DNA from: CAWACC01 sp964390695
GTDB taxonomy: Bacteria > Chlamydiota > Chlamydiia > Chlamydiales > Parachlamydiaceae
Assembly (NCBI GenBank): GCA_964390695.1
Contig: CAYMKI010000005.1
Coordinates: 1 to 54,104 of the forward strand
Direction: 5' to 3'
DNA length: 54,104 nucleotides
Each line of letters begins with the position of its first letter. Within the stretch, counting starts at the first letter, position 1. Below, piece after piece: positions 24,638-33,972 of this stretch. The position numbers and the translations under genes were made by a program. The notes beneath the pieces are model-generated. The model was not told the DNA's origin. It worked only from the letters and a program-made list of their open reading frames with translations, and did not search any database.

Positions 24638-26308
24638 TCACTTGTTTGTATTAGTCTCAATTAAAGCTGAAAATTTAGGGGCTGTGAGCTTTAGCTTTTC
24701 CATGTGTTGCAGTTGCTGCAGCTTTTCCAGATGTCCCCAGGAACCGAACAGGGATTGTCTTTTAGAAACATAACTAAAGGCACAGAAGAGTTTGCAGTTT
24801 ACTTCCGGAGTGGCGTGCTTGCTTAATGCTTTGATATACAAATCATACATCTTAGGATGGATTTGGGCATCCCAAACGGCTTCATTATAAGGCGAGTTTT
24901 CTTGAGATTGCAGAGGTAGGAAGTGCTGTCCTCCTTCGTAGACCAAAAAGTCCACCCCCCAGGCTTTAGCGCATGCGGCGGTTTCTTGCGTGAAAATGCC
25001 GGATACTTCTTCATATTCTTCCAGGACCCTGGATAGAATCAAGTCAGGTGTGACTTCTGTTGGAGCCATCGCCAGCCATCGCTGTTTGTCTGGGTCGCTG
25101 AAAGAAAAATACCCGGCGGGGGCAAGCGCATCGCAGCCTTTTCCCAAGCTAGTAGATGTGATGGGGTTGTTCAAAGGTTGGCCTTTTTCATCCTTTTTGA
25201 ATAGATAGGCCAAGATGCGTTTCGAATTGTCTACCCATACATGCTGCACGGCAGCTACGCGCGCCAATCTCTTAGCGTGAATCCCTTGAAAGACCTCCTG
25301 CCAGATATTAAAAACCCTTTGCATCATATAGGCGTCTTTTTCAGGATGATCTGCGGATGCCGGGTTTATTTTTTTAAGGTCCGCCGTTACATATGAATTG
25401 ATCGCCCCTGGAGCATTATCAAGGACATAGTGAGATTGCGAGAACATCCAATTCCAGATCTCATTAGAATACTCTAGGTAGACTTTTAGTGTTGGGTCGA
25501 GAGTATCGCGCACGAGAACGGCAAATTGCCTGATATAGTCATCATCGGCCTTATGGGGCACGCAGAACCAGGCATCGGCTTTCAATTGATTGCATAGGGA
25601 GATGGCATACTCGATGGCTACGCCTCGATCATTGCCTTGTGTATGATAGTCGGGGTGCTGGCGCGATGACCAAGTGTCTTGGATGGAGTTGTTGGTGGCC
25701 ATCCAATCCATAAACCGCAGGCAGTGGAAAGTTTTCAGGCCTTCCAGATAGAGGGGGTCGAAGAGCGGCATGGATGTCTCCGATTCATGGACTGCTGGAA
25801 CGATACGGATGTTCCGTACGTGGTTACCCCGTTTGGATTCCAGGATATTGATCCATGTATTACCTCCTGAACCGTCTAGGGAAAAATAAGTGATGCCATC
25901 TTTTTGGTGGATGTGGTTGCCCACGAGAAATTCAAATTTGCCTTCGCCGTCATAAAGAAACTTGTAGTGGCCGGGATTTTGGTTGTTGATCAAAAACCTT
26001 ACCCCTTGAGGATGAGATAGGTTTTTTTTTGCAGGGATTTCCAATGGGTAGCCTTGTGCATCGGTTTCGATTTGATTCCTTTTTTGGGTATCCCAGGGAG
26101 TTTCCCCTGTCAAGTTGAAGGTGATCCATTCGCTAGAGGTTTTCTTTAGGTCTACAAAGGCTGTAGCCATCATATAGTAATTCAAACTGTCGAGGTTTAT
26201 GCCAATGGGCAGCTGGGGCGGATTTTGAGAAAAGATTGAGATGGGGAGCATAACGCTTGAAGCTAGCAGACAAGCCAGGCGTATAGAGGAAAAGATATAA
26301 GAACGCAT
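24638..26308 (-). CDS. Exported glycoside-hydrolase-like protein (GH-A clan type)
   Basis: 556 residues with a signal peptide (MRSYIFSSIRLACLLASSVMLPISIFSQ). After a beta-rich N-terminal region (about 30-165), a TIM-barrel-like part has ADAWFCVPHKADDDYI and VYLEYSNEIWNW. The Asn-Glu here fits the acid/base of clan GH-A enzymes. VDFLVYEGGQHFLP offers a Glu in the nucleophile position. Similar proteins in databases are often called cellulose-binding, which I would not rely on. It heads the leftward polysaccharide unit and may trim or release the polymer in the periplasm or at the surface. Confidence 0.75.
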   Translation of the reverse strand: MRSYIFSSIRLACLLASSVMLPISIFSQNPPQLPIGINLDSLNYYMMATAFVDLKKTSSEWITFNLTGETPWDTQKRNQIETDAQGYPLEIPAKKNLSHPQGVRFLINNQNPGHYKFLYDGEGKFEFLVGNHIHQKDGITYFSLDGSGGNTWINILESKRGNHVRNIRIVPAVHESETSMPLFDPLYLEGLKTFHCLRFMDWMATNNSIQDTWSSRQHPDYHTQGNDRGVAIEYAISLCNQLKADAWFCVPHKADDDYIRQFAVLVRDTLDPTLKVYLEYSNEIWNWMFSQSHYVLDNAPGAINSYVTADLKKINPASADHPEKDAYMMQRVFNIWQEVFQGIHAKRLARVAAVQHVWVDNSKRILAYLFKKDEKGQPLNNPITSTSLGKGCDALAPAGYFSFSDPDKQRWLAMAPTEVTPDLILSRVLEEYEEVSGIFTQETAACAKAWGVDFLVYEGGQHFLPLQSQENSPYNEAVWDAQIHPKMYDLYIKALSKHATPEVNCKLFCAFSYVSKRQSLFGSWGHLEKLQQLQHMEKLKLTAPKFSALIETNTNK

Positions 26309-26411
26309 GGCTACAACCTCGAAGGTGCTTCACGTTTAGGTAATTATTTCTATAGCAAAATAAAAAAAAATATAGCAATACTGAATAAACATTAATGAAT
26401 CATCAAAGTCC

Positions 26412-27725
26412 ATGGACGCCCTTGTTGTATTTGCGATATTTATCCTTTCGCTAGCAGTTACGATTATTAAGTCGCCGGCCAAAGCTTTGCTGAATGTTTA
26501 CTTATTCGTTCTTCTTCTCACACCGAGCACGCTCAGTTTTAAATTGATAGAGGGTATTCCGAGCTTATCCATGGGACAGGCGGCTATTCTTCCTATATGT
26601 TTGTTTTCTTTAGTGACAGCTAAAATTAAATTTTCATGGACAGATATTTTGGTTTTAGGGTTTGTCATCACGGCATCTATCTCTGACTTTGTCAATGACG
26701 GTTACAAGCTAGCTCAAAATACGACTTACTTTAATATCTGTGCTATCGTATTTCCCTATCTAGCCGGAAAGCAGCTGATCACGAAGCGTCAACTCGATGT
26801 TAAATTTGCGAAGCGTTTTGTGAGTTTATCGGCTATCTGCGCCTTAACCATGGGGTACGAATTTTTGACGGGAAAAAATATATACGTACAGGTCTTTTGG
26901 CAGTTTTTTCATCAAGTTCACACTTTTGGGGACACTAGATTTTTCTTTCGCAGAGCTTCTGGGCCGTTTGTGCATTCCATCATTGCTTGTATTGCGATGA
27001 GCTCGGCATTTTTTTTACATAGCTGGTTGGTGTTGTTTAAGGAGTTAAAGCGTAAGTTCTTAGGGATGCGTTTGTCGACATGGATATATGCAGCCTTAGG
27101 CTTAGGCATGCTTACTCCATTGTCTAGAGGTCCATTGTTAGGGTGGTTTTGCGGCTTATTTGTATTTTCTTATGGGATCAAGAGTTTTATGGCGCGCCTG
27201 CTGCGAATGGCCTCTTTGGCGATCATGTTGTTGGGTTTTTTGTATGTGTACAACATCCAGGAAATCATCGAAACATCTGCAAGTGACGAATTGGCCCAGT
27301 CGGCGTATTATCGCAGGGTCCTTTGGGATACCTACTGGGAGGATTTAATGCAGAACATTTACTTCGGAGTGGGCAGCCTCAATTTAGAGGCTAAAAATAG
27401 CCAGGGCTCGATAGACAATGCTTATATGTATATAGCACTGCTTCACGGTATTTTCCGCTTGGTGTTTTACTTTTTGATCGTCTTGAACTTAGCACTTAGG
27501 CTTATTTTTAGGCTTAGGCAGGCCTTGCCCCTGGCTGAACGGCAGCTAGTGTATACTTTTTTAAGCCTGATTACGTTATGGTTAGTTTCATTTGGCACGG
27601 TGTGGATTTCTGGGGAAATGATGTCGATCCTTTTCTTGCTATACGGTTGGATGGAAGGGTATTTATTGGCTAAAAAGAAGCCCCAATTCTCAGATGAGGC
27701 ATCACTTCCCCTCAAGCAGGGATGA
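26412..27725 (+). CDS. O-antigen polymerase/ligase-like membrane protein (Wzy/WaaL type)
   Basis: 437 residues with about 12 membrane segments. A hydrophilic loop after TPLSRGPLLG and the motif SIDNAYMYIALLHGI match the Wzy_C/WaaL layout, in which a large periplasmic loop flanked by Arg residues handles undecaprenyl-linked glycans. Whether it polymerises repeat units or ligates polymer to lipid A core cannot be decided from sequence. It is the only rightward gene in this part, 103 bases from the divergent glycosidase-like gene. Its last 24 bases overlap the tail of the convergent GT4 gene. Confidence 0.85.
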   Translation: MDALVVFAIFILSLAVTIIKSPAKALLNVYLFVLLLTPSTLSFKLIEGIPSLSMGQAAILPICLFSLVTAKIKFSWTDILVLGFVITASISDFVNDGYKLAQNTTYFNICAIVFPYLAGKQLITKRQLDVKFAKRFVSLSAICALTMGYEFLTGKNIYVQVFWQFFHQVHTFGDTRFFFRRASGPFVHSIIACIAMSSAFFLHSWLVLFKELKRKFLGMRLSTWIYAALGLGMLTPLSRGPLLGWFCGLFVFSYGIKSFMARLLRMASLAIMLLGFLYVYNIQEIIETSASDELAQSAYYRRVLWDTYWEDLMQNIYFGVGSLNLEAKNSQGSIDNAYMYIALLHGIFRLVFYFLIVLNLALRLIFRLRQALPLAERQLVYTFLSLITLWLVSFGTVWISGEMMSILFLLYGWMEGYLLAKKKPQFSDEASLPLKQG

Positions 27726-28970
27726 GTAAATTGCCAGCAAGTGCTCGATTTTGTGTTCCCACGAAAAGGCCTGCGCTCTACGAAAAGCGGCTTGCCCCAT
27801 TTCTTGCCGTAAATGGGGGTTTTCTAGAAATGCCAAGATGCCTTTAGTTAATTCTAGGACTATATGTTCTTTGGAAATGGGGGCTATTTTGAAGCCCGCT
27901 TCCGTGGTGACGTACTCGCCAACGCCTCCGTAATCGACTACTAGGCATGGCAAGCCGCTGGCCATGGCTTCCAAAACCACAGCTCCGCCAAATTCGCGAA
28001 TGGAGGGGAAACAGAAGACATCCGCTTGAGAGTAGTAAGTGTGAACTTCTGTATTGGGAATCCAACCTTTAAATTCCACGCGTTCGATAAGATGTAGGTT
28101 TTGGGCCATCGCTTGCAAACGGCTTTTTTCCGGTCCATCGCCTATGATGGTAAGAAAGACTTTAGCTTTGCAATCATCCGGAAGCAGCGAAAGGGCTTGA
28201 AGGATGAGGTCGGCGCATTTATAAGGGACGAGTCTGCCTACGAAGAGTAGATGAAGGGGATCATTTAAGGATTTTATTTTTACAGGTGGATGGAAGAAGT
28301 CTTCCGTCAGCCCATTCTCGCAAAATAATTCCATTTTTTGAACATTATGGGGAAATCGGTCTTTCAGCATGTTCAAAGTATACGTAGAGCCGGCTAAGAT
28401 TCTGTCGGCTTTTTCGTAGGTTTTTTTATATCCAGGAATGAGATGAGTCAAGGATCTTAAAAAATTGAGGTAGCTGAACTCCTGCAAGCCGATTTTTCCA
28501 AATCCCTTCGGAAAAGGCAACCCGCCATTCACAGGACCCAGCACAAAGGGCGTGTGTTGACACGCTTCAATCATTTTTGACGGGTATCTCGGGATGATCG
28601 GCGTAAAGACATGCACGATATCATAGGCGCCTTGTTCGACCTGCTGTCTCAAGGCCTTATAAACATTTCGGTTAAATTCGGCATAGATAGGGTAAAAAAG
28701 GGCATGCATCAGCGGCCAGTTAGATCCACCCAATAGAGTCAGGGGAGACAGGCATTTATAATAATAGCGTGAGAACAAGCTTTCTTCGAAAAATAGGATA
28801 TTAGACTTTTTGTGCACGGCTGATAAGGCGGCTTTATTGCGCCCATGTGTGCATAAGGTCACCTCGATGCGTTTATCCAGTTCCCTGAAAAAATGATAGC
28901 CTAGAAGCGGCACTGAAGCTAGGTAGGGATGGCATTGTTCTACGATGAATAATACGCGCATAGGTTTCAT
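27702..28970 (-). CDS. Glycosyltransferase family 4
   Basis: 422 residues, GT-B fold. The N-terminal domain begins MRVLFIVEQCHPYL. The linker/UDP-sugar site LLFVGRLVPYKCADLIL and the E-x7-E motif in REFGGAVVLEAMASGLP define a retaining GT4. It is probably a cytoplasmic, membrane-associated enzyme acting on the undecaprenyl-linked intermediate. Its start overlaps the stop of the GT2 gene upstream by 4 bases (ATGA), showing a tight operon. Its 3' end overlaps the convergent Wzy-like gene. Confidence 0.93.
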   Translation of the reverse strand: MKPMRVLFIVEQCHPYLASVPLLGYHFFRELDKRIEVTLCTHGRNKAALSAVHKKSNILFFEESLFSRYYYKCLSPLTLLGGSNWPLMHALFYPIYAEFNRNVYKALRQQVEQGAYDIVHVFTPIIPRYPSKMIEACQHTPFVLGPVNGGLPFPKGFGKIGLQEFSYLNFLRSLTHLIPGYKKTYEKADRILAGSTYTLNMLKDRFPHNVQKMELFCENGLTEDFFHPPVKIKSLNDPLHLLFVGRLVPYKCADLILQALSLLPDDCKAKVFLTIIGDGPEKSRLQAMAQNLHLIERVEFKGWIPNTEVHTYYSQADVFCFPSIREFGGAVVLEAMASGLPCLVVDYGGVGEYVTTEAGFKIAPISKEHIVLELTKGILAFLENPHLRQEMGQAAFRRAQAFSWEHKIEHLLAIYSSLLEGK

Positions 28971-30130
28971 GGGTGTGGAGTTTCATTTTTTCTTAGAGTT
29001 CTATTTTTATCATGGGGACTTTTTTTGAGTATTTTCCCCAGCAGGGCCACTTTCCATAGCAGATAAAACGGCGCTTTAAGCAAGGCCATGTAGTCATTGA
29101 GTTCGGCTTTCCCTATGATCATGGCCGTGCTGACATGCAGCATAACAACTAGACAGGCGAATATGGAGATGGCTTTTACGAAAATGCTAGTGAAGCATAG
29201 CAGTAATAAAATCAGCATGAGGTGATAGGAAAGGGGTAAAGTCAACAAATCTAATGTAGGTTCTATGAGTCTCCACTGCCCCTTCAAGATCAGTGGCAAC
29301 AATTTGGGGATATTCACATAGGCGGAATGCAGGCGTCCTTTTTCCCACTTGACTCTTTGCAGCGCCTGACTTTGCCTATGCACCGGCATTTCTGCCATCA
29401 CATGCGCTTGGGAGCAGAAATGTACATATTTTGATGCTTTCACTAAAGATAGGTGGTAGTTGAGGTCCTCTACTAGCGCATTCTCCTGAAAGGGTACATC
29501 GAGAAGTGTTTGTTTAGAAAGTGCAAAGCCGTTGCCGAAGATACCGCAGGAGAAGCCCCAAAAGTTTCTTCCTAAAGGTTTAATCCAATTGGATGCCAAG
29601 TAGGCTATTTTCATGAGACGCAAAGACGTGTTATTTGGAGCATTCAAGACGCCATCAAAAACTTGTAGGGCGTCGATGTTGCTATGAAATGCAGCTTGTA
29701 TGACAGTAATCAAATTAGGAGAGGCGATGCTGTCAGCATCTATCACCACGAAAATTTCATACCCATCAGCTAAAAGGCGATCGAAGGCAAATTTTAAGGC
29801 AAAGTCTTTGCCCCTGCGTTGCAGATCATGCCGTTCTAGTACCTGGACACCATGTGCTCGGCTGACTGCGGCGGTGCGGTCGGTGCAGTTGTCAGCTATG
29901 ACGTATATTTCAAATATGCCAGAGCATTTTTTGAGACTGTCCAAGGTGGAAGAGATGCCGGCTTCTTCATTATATGCCGGGATGACCACAGCGGTTTGTT
30001 GGGGAGGCTGCGCTGGCGAGGAAGGAGTTATTTTTGACTTAGGGGCTAAAATAGCCCCTAAGGTGAGCATTAACAATTCTAGCGTGCCGCATAGGCAAAA
30101 TAGAGCTAAGGGAATAGCTATCAAGCTCAT
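28967..30130 (-). CDS. Membrane glycosyltransferase family 2, BcsA-like
   Basis: 387 residues. An N-terminal membrane helix, then the GT2 catalytic domain: AVVIPAYNEEAGI, DNCTDRTA, IFVVIDADS (DxD), VEDLNYHL (catalytic ED) and ALQRVKWEKGR, a QxxRW-type acceptor motif. Two or three C-terminal hydrophobic segments close it. QxxRW is characteristic of processive or membrane-integrated transferases such as cellulose or hyaluronan synthases, but the protein is short for a synthase and may add single sugars. 26 bases after the degenerate glycosidase-like gene. Confidence 0.9.
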   Translation of the reverse strand: MSLIAIPLALFCLCGTLELLMLTLGAILAPKSKITPSSPAQPPQQTAVVIPAYNEEAGISSTLDSLKKCSGIFEIYVIADNCTDRTAAVSRAHGVQVLERHDLQRRGKDFALKFAFDRLLADGYEIFVVIDADSIASPNLITVIQAAFHSNIDALQVFDGVLNAPNNTSLRLMKIAYLASNWIKPLGRNFWGFSCGIFGNGFALSKQTLLDVPFQENALVEDLNYHLSLVKASKYVHFCSQAHVMAEMPVHRQSQALQRVKWEKGRLHSAYVNIPKLLPLILKGQWRLIEPTLDLLTLPLSYHLMLILLLLCFTSIFVKAISIFACLVVMLHVSTAMIIGKAELNDYMALLKAPFYLLWKVALLGKILKKSPHDKNRTLRKNETPHP

Positions 30131-30156
30131 ATCATATATTTTAGGCTATGCCAATT

Positions 30157-31347
30157 TTAAGGTTTTATCACGACCAAACTGTGGGCTGGAATATGTAATG
30201 TTACCTTCCTTTGTTCTGCTTGTATGGCTGTTTGGGCAATCGAAGGAGCCATTGTATCTTTCCCATCTATTTTCTCCGATGGTTTCAGTGAAAGAGTCAA
30301 AGCTGTAGCCGGTAGGCTGCGGTCATCTTCTGGAAATTCGAGCGTGAGTGATGTGGGGGTGCTGCGTGCAGATACAATAGCGGCCGCCCACTCGTTTCCG
30401 CTTCTAAAAGCTGCTAAAGTTAAGTTTTCGGTGCTGTTAGCTGGTGAAGCCTGCGGCTGGGCCTGAATATGGATGGGGTGCAAGCTGCCTCCCAAGACTT
30501 GGTTTAATAGACTGGCAGTATAAATCTGTGTGTCAGGTGTATGAGCATCTGAATCCGCCTTTAGCACAAGGGGAAAAGTGAAATGTTGCAGTATTTTATT
30601 GAGGATAGATTGCGCAACGTGTGACGGGTCAGAGTTGCTATCTAGCGAATGGTCTTGCGCAGGACTTGCACTTAGGTGTACTTGTGGTCCTGCAATTTGG
30701 GCTAGTTCTGCTAATAACTCCTGAGAATTGTCTTCAGAAGAATTTTGAGGAGGATGCGAATCAGCACTAGAAGTTTCTGTGGAATTGCTGCCGATAAATT
30801 CGATCAGAACCTCAGAAAAGACCTCGGTGGTGGCATGTTGTGCTAGGAATTCTCCTAGCATATGGATGTCGTTTTGCGTAAGTCCATTCGGAACTGCTAT
30901 CCAGGGATTAGCCCCTATCTGTAAGCATAAATTGAGGAATTCCGGCAGCGTGGTAGTAAACACAGTTGCATCTAAAAGGTCTGTATGTGCCTGATTTGGC
31001 AAAGGTGCGGTAGGGCTAATTTCATAGCGCAATACCGAAGGGTTAAAGGCTTTTAAGGTATCGGTAGGTAGGTTATAGACATGACTATTGGATGGAGTTG
31101 CTGCAGATGGAGCTTGGTCGCCCTGTAAGGGCTCGTTTAAGGCTGTCCAGTTTAAGCCTAGGCGGTGAATGGAGGGGTCGGTAAATTTGGGATCTACCTT
31201 TAAAGATATCACAGAGTTGTCGTTGGGCAGTATTGGGGAATCGGCGATGGGGTAGCTTAAGTAGACGCTTAGGGACAGTACAACGATTGCGGATATGATG
31301 GCATAAGCCAGTGTTTTGCTAGAGTTTTTTGGCGAAGTTTTGGTCAT
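30157..31347 (-). CDS. Membrane-anchored glycosidase-like protein without the catalytic Asn-Glu
   Basis: 396 residues. An N-terminal anchor (LAYAIISAIVVLSLSVYLSY) predicts export. The middle region LNLCLQIGANPWIAVPNGL, then VLIEFIGSNST, aligns with LCNQLKADAWFCVP and VYLEYSNEIWN in the glycosidase-like protein encoded at 24638-26308, but the Asn-Glu has become Gly-Ser. A Ser/Asn/Glu-rich stretch (about 190-250) replaces much of the barrel. The end, LHIPAHSLVVIKP, looks like the beta-sandwich that closes GH30/39/51-type enzymes. It is probably a binding or regulatory pseudo-enzyme. Two bases separate it from the upstream GT4 gene. Confidence 0.65.
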   Translation of the reverse strand: MTKTSPKNSSKTLAYAIISAIVVLSLSVYLSYPIADSPILPNDNSVISLKVDPKFTDPSIHRLGLNWTALNEPLQGDQAPSAATPSNSHVYNLPTDTLKAFNPSVLRYEISPTAPLPNQAHTDLLDATVFTTTLPEFLNLCLQIGANPWIAVPNGLTQNDIHMLGEFLAQHATTEVFSEVLIEFIGSNSTETSSADSHPPQNSSEDNSQELLAELAQIAGPQVHLSASPAQDHSLDSNSDPSHVAQSILNKILQHFTFPLVLKADSDAHTPDTQIYTASLLNQVLGGSLHPIHIQAQPQASPANSTENLTLAAFRSGNEWAAAIVSARSTPTSLTLEFPEDDRSLPATALTLSLKPSEKIDGKDTMAPSIAQTAIQAEQRKVTLHIPAHSLVVIKP

Positions 31348-31349
31348 GG

Positions 31350-32597
31350 TTAATTTCTCTCCAATAGGTTCGACGATAAGAGGTTTGCTAAATGGTCTAT
31401 ATTCACAGAAAAATTGAATTTTTCTGTAATAGTAAGCCGTGCTTGCTTGCCGAGTGTATCTCGCAAAGCGGGGTCGTGGTTGAGTTTTCTAAGCGCTTGA
31501 GAAAGCTGCAGCACATCTGATGCAAACACTAACAGCCCATTTTTTTCATGGGTAATTAATTCAGGTATGCCATTTATGGCTGTTGCAATGCAAGGAATTT
31601 CAAATGCCATCGCTTCCATTAACACGACGGGCAAGCCTTCGGCGAAACTGGTCAGTACAAATAGATCTGTTTGGCGATAATAATCCAGTACCGCATCGGC
31701 ATTCAGTGCACCAGTAAATCGAATATGTGTATTCAATCCGCACGCTTGCACTTGTTTTTCCAAATCAGCTCGATCCGGCCCCTCCCCGATAAACGTGAGG
31801 TTCAGATCGAGGTTTTCAGCGATCAAAGGCTTTATTGCTTCAAATAGTATTCTTTGGCCTTTGTTGGCACAAAGACGGCCTACGCATAATATTCGCAGCG
31901 GTTTTTTAGCTTTGGGCTCTTTATTGATAGGTCCTGAGGAATGATATTTTTCTACGTCTACACCCAGATAAGCAATCTGGCATTTATTCCAGTGAGAGGG
32001 AGGCAACAAGCGCAAGATTTGGCTGCGGGCATAATTGGAAATACACAGAATGAATTCTGCATGCGCAAACTTTTCCAACAGATGATGGAAGGATACGTCA
32101 TAGAACTCATCGGGACCATGAACTGTGAGGGAAAATTTGATAGGAAAAATTCGCGAGGCGATCAGAGCTACCGAAGCGGATGGATTGGCAAAATGTACAT
32201 GTAAGTGCGACACTTGCTTTGCCTCCATCCAATGGCCTACGATGAGGGCTTCTACAAAATAAAATACATGATAAAGGCACTGTTTGAGGTCGTATTTACC
32301 TAAGCTCAAAGCATATCCGACACCCAGAAAAAATTTGAGAGGCCTTTTGCATAGGGACAGGAGGATAACAAATAAAATATGAAGGAGGGATTGGCTTTTA
32401 ATATAGAAAGTGTTGTGGTATTCTTTTTGGTCGGATGCTGTGAAAGCCGATGCAGGGATATCCGGGCGATTAATTGAAGCAGTATGAATGATAAAGCCTT
32501 TTTGTCTAAGGCCCTCGATTTCGCGTTGAATGAATGTATGCGAATAGGCAGGGTAGCGACTGATTAGATAGACTAGCTGACATTTTTTATCCTGCAT
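31350..32597 (-). CDS. Glycosyltransferase family 4, second copy
   Basis: 415 residues from ATG 32597, just before QLVYLISRYPAYSHTFIQRE, a typical opening for this GT4 subgroup; the longer start at 32669 adds an unrelated leader. LRILCVGRLCANKGQRIL and the E-x7-E motif AEGLPVVLMEAMAFE are intact. HLHVHFANPSASVAL is a conserved acceptor-domain stretch. It heads the second leftward unit (GT4, pseudo-glycosidase, GT2, GT4). It is divergent from the GT2 gene starting at 32728, so a shared 130-bp promoter region is likely. Confidence 0.92.
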   Translation of the reverse strand: MQDKKCQLVYLISRYPAYSHTFIQREIEGLRQKGFIIHTASINRPDIPASAFTASDQKEYHNTFYIKSQSLLHILFVILLSLCKRPLKFFLGVGYALSLGKYDLKQCLYHVFYFVEALIVGHWMEAKQVSHLHVHFANPSASVALIASRIFPIKFSLTVHGPDEFYDVSFHHLLEKFAHAEFILCISNYARSQILRLLPPSHWNKCQIAYLGVDVEKYHSSGPINKEPKAKKPLRILCVGRLCANKGQRILFEAIKPLIAENLDLNLTFIGEGPDRADLEKQVQACGLNTHIRFTGALNADAVLDYYRQTDLFVLTSFAEGLPVVLMEAMAFEIPCIATAINGIPELITHEKNGLLVFASDVLQLSQALRKLNHDPALRDTLGKQARLTITEKFNFSVNIDHLANLLSSNLLERN

Positions 32598-32727
32598 GGA
32601 AAAACTATCCTGGTTTTGCAGAGAACTCTGTATATAAAACTGTATTTCAAGAAATATATTTACGGTCAAGGGGTTTTCAAGATTTTACAACTTCAAAAAA
32701 ATACCGAAAGTTGATAAGAGTCGGACT

Positions 32728-33726
32728 ATGGAAAATATAGTATCTGATACAAAACCCTTAGTTTCAATCCTTGTCGTGTCGTTTAATACCAAAGGTCTTC
32801 TCAAAAGATGCCTAGAAGAACTATTGAACGAAGTAAACGATGTGCCCTCGGAAATTATTGTAGTGGATAATGCCTCCAAAGATGGATCTGCGGACATGGT
32901 GACGGAAGCGTTTCCTGAAATGAAGCTCATACGCAGCCCGGTGAATCTTGGCTTTGCGGCGGCGAATAATTTGGGATTCAAAGCCTGCGAGGGAAAGTTT
33001 ATCGTACTTCTCAATTCAGATGCCTTTATCCGTTCGGGAGGACTAAAGATCGCCCTAGATAAAATACAGAAGGACCCTTGGGTGGGATTAGGCGGGGCTA
33101 AGTTGGTGGGAGAGGATGATGCTTGGCAACCTTCTTTTAGGCAGTTTCCCTCTTTGTGGAATGAATTTCTACAATTGAGCGGATTGGCAGATCGTTTTCC
33201 GCAATCAAAATTTTTTGGTAAATATAATCACACTTGCGATGATCAAAACAAATCCACAGAAACCGATTGGGTTCCGGGAGCTTTTGCCATCATGCCTCGT
33301 CATGTGATCGAAAAAATCGGTTTTTTTGACGAACAGTTTTTCTTGTATTATGAAGAAGTGGATTTGTGCAAACGGATCCAGCAAGCTGGATTTAAAATCG
33401 CCTATTGGCCTGAAGTGGTAGTGACCCATTTAGGTGGGGCCTCGGCCATGACGGTTCAACAACAGTCTGTAACTTCCAAAGCCAATCAACTGGTTTTGTG
33501 GTCATTTCGAAGCCAGTTTTTGTATTATCGCAAGCATCATGGACGTTGTTATGCCTGGCTGGTGTACCGTTTTCAAATATTATGGCACGCGTTGCGCAAG
33601 CTCAAAAATTGGGCACATGCTGATAAAAGGGAAGAGTCGGATTGTTGGCAAGCTCTGATACGCCAAGCTTGGGTGGATACCCAAGGCGGTGCTGTGAGTC
33701 CTGATAGGCCCTGGAAACTGATGTGA
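32728..33726 (+). CDS. Glycosyltransferase family 2, rhamnosyltransferase-like
   Basis: 332 residues, GT-A fold. VSILVVSFNTKGLLKRCL, IVVDNASKDGS, IVLLNSDAF (DxD-type NSD) and FDEQFFLYYEEVDLCKRIQQAGF are the WbbL-type signature of transferases that often use dTDP-rhamnose. This fits the rmlA gene at 14264, but the sugar is inferred. It is the rightmost gene of the polysaccharide locus, with an unusual C-terminal basic, aromatic tail (RYKH-like FLYYRKHHGRCYAWLVYR) that may bind membrane. Confidence 0.9.
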   Translation: MENIVSDTKPLVSILVVSFNTKGLLKRCLEELLNEVNDVPSEIIVVDNASKDGSADMVTEAFPEMKLIRSPVNLGFAAANNLGFKACEGKFIVLLNSDAFIRSGGLKIALDKIQKDPWVGLGGAKLVGEDDAWQPSFRQFPSLWNEFLQLSGLADRFPQSKFFGKYNHTCDDQNKSTETDWVPGAFAIMPRHVIEKIGFFDEQFFLYYEEVDLCKRIQQAGFKIAYWPEVVVTHLGGASAMTVQQQSVTSKANQLVLWSFRSQFLYYRKHHGRCYAWLVYRFQILWHALRKLKNWAHADKREESDCWQALIRQAWVDTQGGAVSPDRPWKLM

Positions 33727-33823
33727 ATGGGTGATTTTAATTCATAAAGAAAACCATTTCTAGTAAGTCCATGAGGAATACACCAAGGCAGCCACCGGAG
33801 AAAGCTTGCAAGAGTCATTAAAA

Positions 33824-33925
33824 TTCAAGTAAGTTCTCAAAAAGTCCTGACACAATCAGCTTGAGGTATTCGCCTCACTCATGCCCAAACTGACTGTGCC
33901 ATGACTTTTTGAGAACTTACTTGAA
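33824..33925. mobile_element. MITE-like palindromic element
   Basis: 102 bp with long imperfect inverted arms: TTCAAGTAAGTTCTCAAAAA at 33824 onward, continuing GTC; the right arm, ending at 33925, is its complement. Inner parts (TGACACAATCAGCTTGAGG and CCAAACTGACTGTGCCATGA) continue the pairing with mismatches. No ORF, so it would need a transposase elsewhere. It lies between the polysaccharide locus and the AT-rich Ntn-hydrolase gene. Confidence 0.75.
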
Positions 33926-33972
33926 GTAATCCTGATTATACCGTACAATTATTCTTTTAATATGGGAATTTT

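Noticed and set aside
24634..24660. TTG start extension of the GT25 gene
   Set aside because: Overlaps the upstream gene and precedes the family's N-terminal strand without a ribosome site.
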